Shown: one piece after another, positions 62,028-64,000 of the stretch
How the letters are laid out: each line of letters begins with the position of its first letter
How positions within the stretch are numbered: position 1 is the first letter of the stretch
Source: an uncultured Lachnospiraceae bacterium
GTDB taxonomy: Bacteria; Bacillota; Clostridia; Lachnospirales; Lachnospiraceae
Reading direction: 5' to 3'
DNA length: 64,000 nt
Assembly (NCBI GenBank): GCA_949743325.1
Contig: CATJTQ010000130.1
Coordinates: 124,001 to 188,000, forward strand
The notes under the pieces: generated by a model
The model's input: only the letters and a program-made list of their open reading frames with translations
Told to the model about the DNA's origin: nothing
Database searches by the model: none
Made by a program: the position numbers and the translations under genes

Positions 62028-63104
62028 TTAATACTGTAAATCTGCAGCAGCCTGAGGCAGATAATTTCGATAAACCGCAAATAAATCAGGAAGACCAGAT
62101 ATATTAGGGTCATCTTTCAAACTCACCTTGTCCCACACTTTTGTGTTAAACTCTGAGAGTACACCAGATATATAACTATCATAAGCTGAATTTAAGGCTT
62201 TCTCACATCTTTCACGATAAATCTTTTTCTTATTTTCCAATGTCGCAGACTCATCATAATTGGAAATACATTTTATTAAATATATACCATCATCTGTATT
62301 AACCATTTCACTTACCTGTCCGTCAGCAAGATCAAATGCTGCTTTCTCAAAAAAACTGTCTGTCTCTCCTCTGCTAATCTTCATATATATATTATCATCA
62401 TCAGAATTGTCAAGTGCAAGTTTTTCAAAATTTTCACCTGCATTTACCTTCTCTACAACAGACAATATTTTGGCATTTAACTCATTTCTTTCAGTCTCGG
62501 AAATAGGATTTTGTTCTCCGTTTTCATCTGTTCGTTTCGTACTGAAGAAAATATACTGTACTGAAATTATTCTTGCCTCGTCATCGCTTATCTCTGAATC
62601 AACAGATTCTATAATATTATTATATAATTTATTTGCCAGACAATATTGAGTATATATGTTCTCAACTGCCTTCTTGTCTATTTTCAAAGTCTTTCTAACA
62701 GCAATATCAATATTGTCTAAATATTCATCACATGCCTTTTTTACGCTGTCTATTTCACTCTTATCAAGAGTAATACCATTTTTGCTAGCTAATGCAGAAA
62801 GACTTCTAATCTGTGAAAGCTGTTTGACTGCCTGCTCCTTTAAATAATCTCCAATTGTACACCCAGCAAAGTTATTATCCCAATTGCCCGTACCAAACAA
62901 ACCCTCATACTCTCTTTGTAAATTTAGCACTACAATATTAGCCTCATCCATATAGCAAATTGTTCCATCAATTTTAAAAAGCTCATCTTTAGTAAGTCCG
63001 GTAGTAAAAGCAATTTCCTTTTTACCGCATCCACTGAATATGCATAAAATAACAATTAACAATAAAGCTATAACCGTACCTCTTTTATATAAACTGTATC
63101 TCAT
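62028..63104 (-). CDS. Parvulin-like peptidyl-prolyl isomerase lipoprotein (PrsA/SurA type)
   Basis: 358 residues. A lipoprotein signal peptide with lipobox IFSGC (Cys at about 26) directs it outside the membrane. The N-terminal part resembles the SurA_N/PrsA chaperone region. The PPIase core spans about 190-290: ISVQYIFFSTKRTDE, then AGENFEKLALDNSDD and a AFDLADGQVSEMV-type motif. It is a likely extracytoplasmic folding factor. It is preceded on the same strand by a small unknown gene and a HAD hydrolase gene. Confidence 0.82.
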   Translation of the reverse strand: MRYSLYKRGTVIALLLIVILCIFSGCGKKEIAFTTGLTKDELFKIDGTICYMDEANIVVLNLQREYEGLFGTGNWDNNFAGCTIGDYLKEQAVKQLSQIRSLSALASKNGITLDKSEIDSVKKACDEYLDNIDIAVRKTLKIDKKAVENIYTQYCLANKLYNNIIESVDSEISDDEARIISVQYIFFSTKRTDENGEQNPISETERNELNAKILSVVEKVNAGENFEKLALDNSDDDNIYMKISRGETDSFFEKAAFDLADGQVSEMVNTDDGIYLIKCISNYDESATLENKKKIYRERCEKALNSAYDSYISGVLSEFNTKVWDKVSLKDDPNISGLPDLFAVYRNYLPQAAADLQY

Positions 63105-63121
63105 CTTATCCTCCGGGCCGC

Positions 63122-63388
63122 CTATGCTTCAACAATCAAAAATCTACCTGATTTTTCTAGTTTAAACACCTCTGCCTGATTGATAATTTCATCAATTGAC
63201 ATTTCAGATGTATCTGTTCCGTTTTCTTCAAAATACTGCTTAACCTCTTTTTTGGAATTTACTACTACTGCCATCACCTCTTCAAGAAAAGCAGATGTCT
63301 CACCCATTGTTTGTACAACAGGGTCATCAAATAACTGATGTTGGTTTTCTAAAAAAGTCTGCAGACATTCCTTATCATATGTTTCCAT
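63122..63388 (-). CDS. Small protein of unknown function
   Basis: 88 residues, acidic, soluble (ETYDKECLQTFLENQHQLFD; SKKEVKQYFEENGTDTSEMS; ends with FKLEKSGRFLIVEA). No family recognised. It begins 5 bp after the HAD hydrolase stop and precedes the lipoprotein gene by 17 bp, so the three form an operon. Confidence 0.6.
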   Translation of the reverse strand: METYDKECLQTFLENQHQLFDDPVVQTMGETSAFLEEVMAVVVNSKKEVKQYFEENGTDTSEMSIDEIINQAEVFKLEKSGRFLIVEA

Positions 63389-63393
63389 AATTT

Positions 63394-64000
63394 TTATACT
63401 TCCTCCTTAACTAAATCCTCTAATACCTTTATTACACCATTTTTTTTGTAACCGCCAATTACATTTGACGCCATCTTTTTTACAACTGGCAGCGCATTAT
63501 CAACAGCATATGAAATTCCCACTCTTTTAAACATTGAGCAGTCATTTTCATTATCGCCAAAGCAAATACATTCTTCAGGTCTAATTCCGGTAATTTCCTG
63601 AATCTTAGCTACTGCGAATCCTTTGTCAACTGTTAAATCCATAAAATCAAGCCACATTGAACCAGCCATAACTGCCTTTATTCTTTTTTTCCATTTTGGT
63701 ATAAGAACATCCGAACCCAATTTACCTATTCCATTCTCTTTATACAATGACATTTTAATTATAGGCAAATCCAGAGCGAGAACATCTTCTGTAACTATTG
63801 TGTTATTCTTATATCCATTTATTAAAAAATCAAGAAATGCCGGATCATTTTTTTCCACATAAAGCGCCTCAGGAGTTGAAGCAGTCAAATAAGCTCCTTC
63901 ATTTTCATAACTTCTTAAATCTGCAGTAAGCTCTTTTACAACTTCTGTATCCATTTGTGAAACAGACATTGTTGTATCCCTACAGACAACATATGCACCG
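63394..64000 (-). CDS. HAD-superfamily hydrolase, Cof/IIB type (N-terminal part beyond the window)
   Basis: The visible part has about 200 residues. Motif IV FGDNENDCSMFKRVG and the conserved Lys in VDKGFAVAKIQEITGI mark it as a Cof-like IIB HAD phosphatase. The frame stays open to the right edge and upstream residues GAYVVCRDT look like the usual core of the family, so the gene starts outside the window. Substrate unknown (commonly sugar phosphates). Confidence 0.88.
   Translation of the reverse strand, partial: GAYVVCRDTTMSVSQMDTEVVKELTADLRSYENEGAYLTASTPEALYVEKNDPAFLDFLINGYKNNTIVTEDVLALDLPIIKMSLYKENGIGKLGSDVLIPKWKKRIKAVMAGSMWLDFMDLTVDKGFAVAKIQEITGIRPEECICFGDNENDCSMFKRVGISYAVDNALPVVKKMASNVIGGYKKNGVIKVLEDLVKEEV

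Noticed and set aside
1..64000. CRISPR arrays
   Set aside because: No regularly spaced short repeats with unique spacers were seen; the only tandem array is the 42-bp minisatellite.

Overview
The window looks like chromosomal DNA of a low-GC, anaerobic, spore-forming Firmicute, most likely a member of the Lachnospiraceae (Clostridia). The reasons are the strong AT bias, AGGAGG-type ribosome binding sites, spore genes (cotJA/cotJB, a SpoIIM-like protein, a Spo0A-type DNA-binding protein), lineage-typical small families (DUF4317, DUF5721, DUF1540), a T-box in front of thrS and a CIRCE element in front of htpG. The genus cannot be fixed from the sequence alone. Most genes are on the minus strand.

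Region 1 (1-35.9 kb) is mostly housekeeping. It holds glutamate synthase (gltBD), a DUF4317 gene, PEP carboxykinase, and a chain with a thioesterase, cytidine deaminase, SGNH hydrolase, left-handed beta-helix protein, topoisomerase III and aldose epimerase. Aspartate-semialdehyde dehydrogenase and argininosuccinate lyase follow, then a TetM-like GTPase fused to a YacP/Rae1-type nuclease, an orphan response regulator, a xerD-spoIIM-nudix-proC cluster in which the XerD-like protein has lost its catalytic end, and a membrane glycosylation group (GT2, YfhO, GT-C/PMT fusion).

Region 2 (about 34.4-46.7 kb) is accessory. A complete tyrosine recombinase (36.6-37.5 kb) and a strong terminator sit beside a 4.4-kb cassette bounded by two perfect 90-bp inverted repeats (37592-37681 and 41930-42019). 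The cassette holds two convergent transcription units: a D-Ala-D-Ala-ligase-like ATP-grasp enzyme on the plus strand, and a TIR-domain protein translationally coupled to a P-loop/TPR (STAND-like) protein on the minus strand. The repeats lie immediately upstream of the first gene of each unit. This arrangement suggests a recombinase-switched or identically regulated defence-type module and is the most notable thing in the window. A divergent SHMT-like PLP enzyme reads towards the TIR-side repeat. Further right are a 42-bp minisatellite, a receiver-less Spo0A-C-like regulator, a large serine recombinase, and a cotJ operon whose cotJC is cut off after about 31 recognisable codons, right behind the recombinase gene.

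Region 3 (47.4-64 kb) returns to core genes: rimO-pgsA-cinA, yicC-remA-gmk-rpoZ, a DUF1540 protein, T-box-thrS, flotillin, M18 aminopeptidase, DUF5721, HrcA/CIRCE-controlled htpG, a parvulin-like lipoprotein, a small unknown protein and a HAD hydrolase that runs off the right edge.
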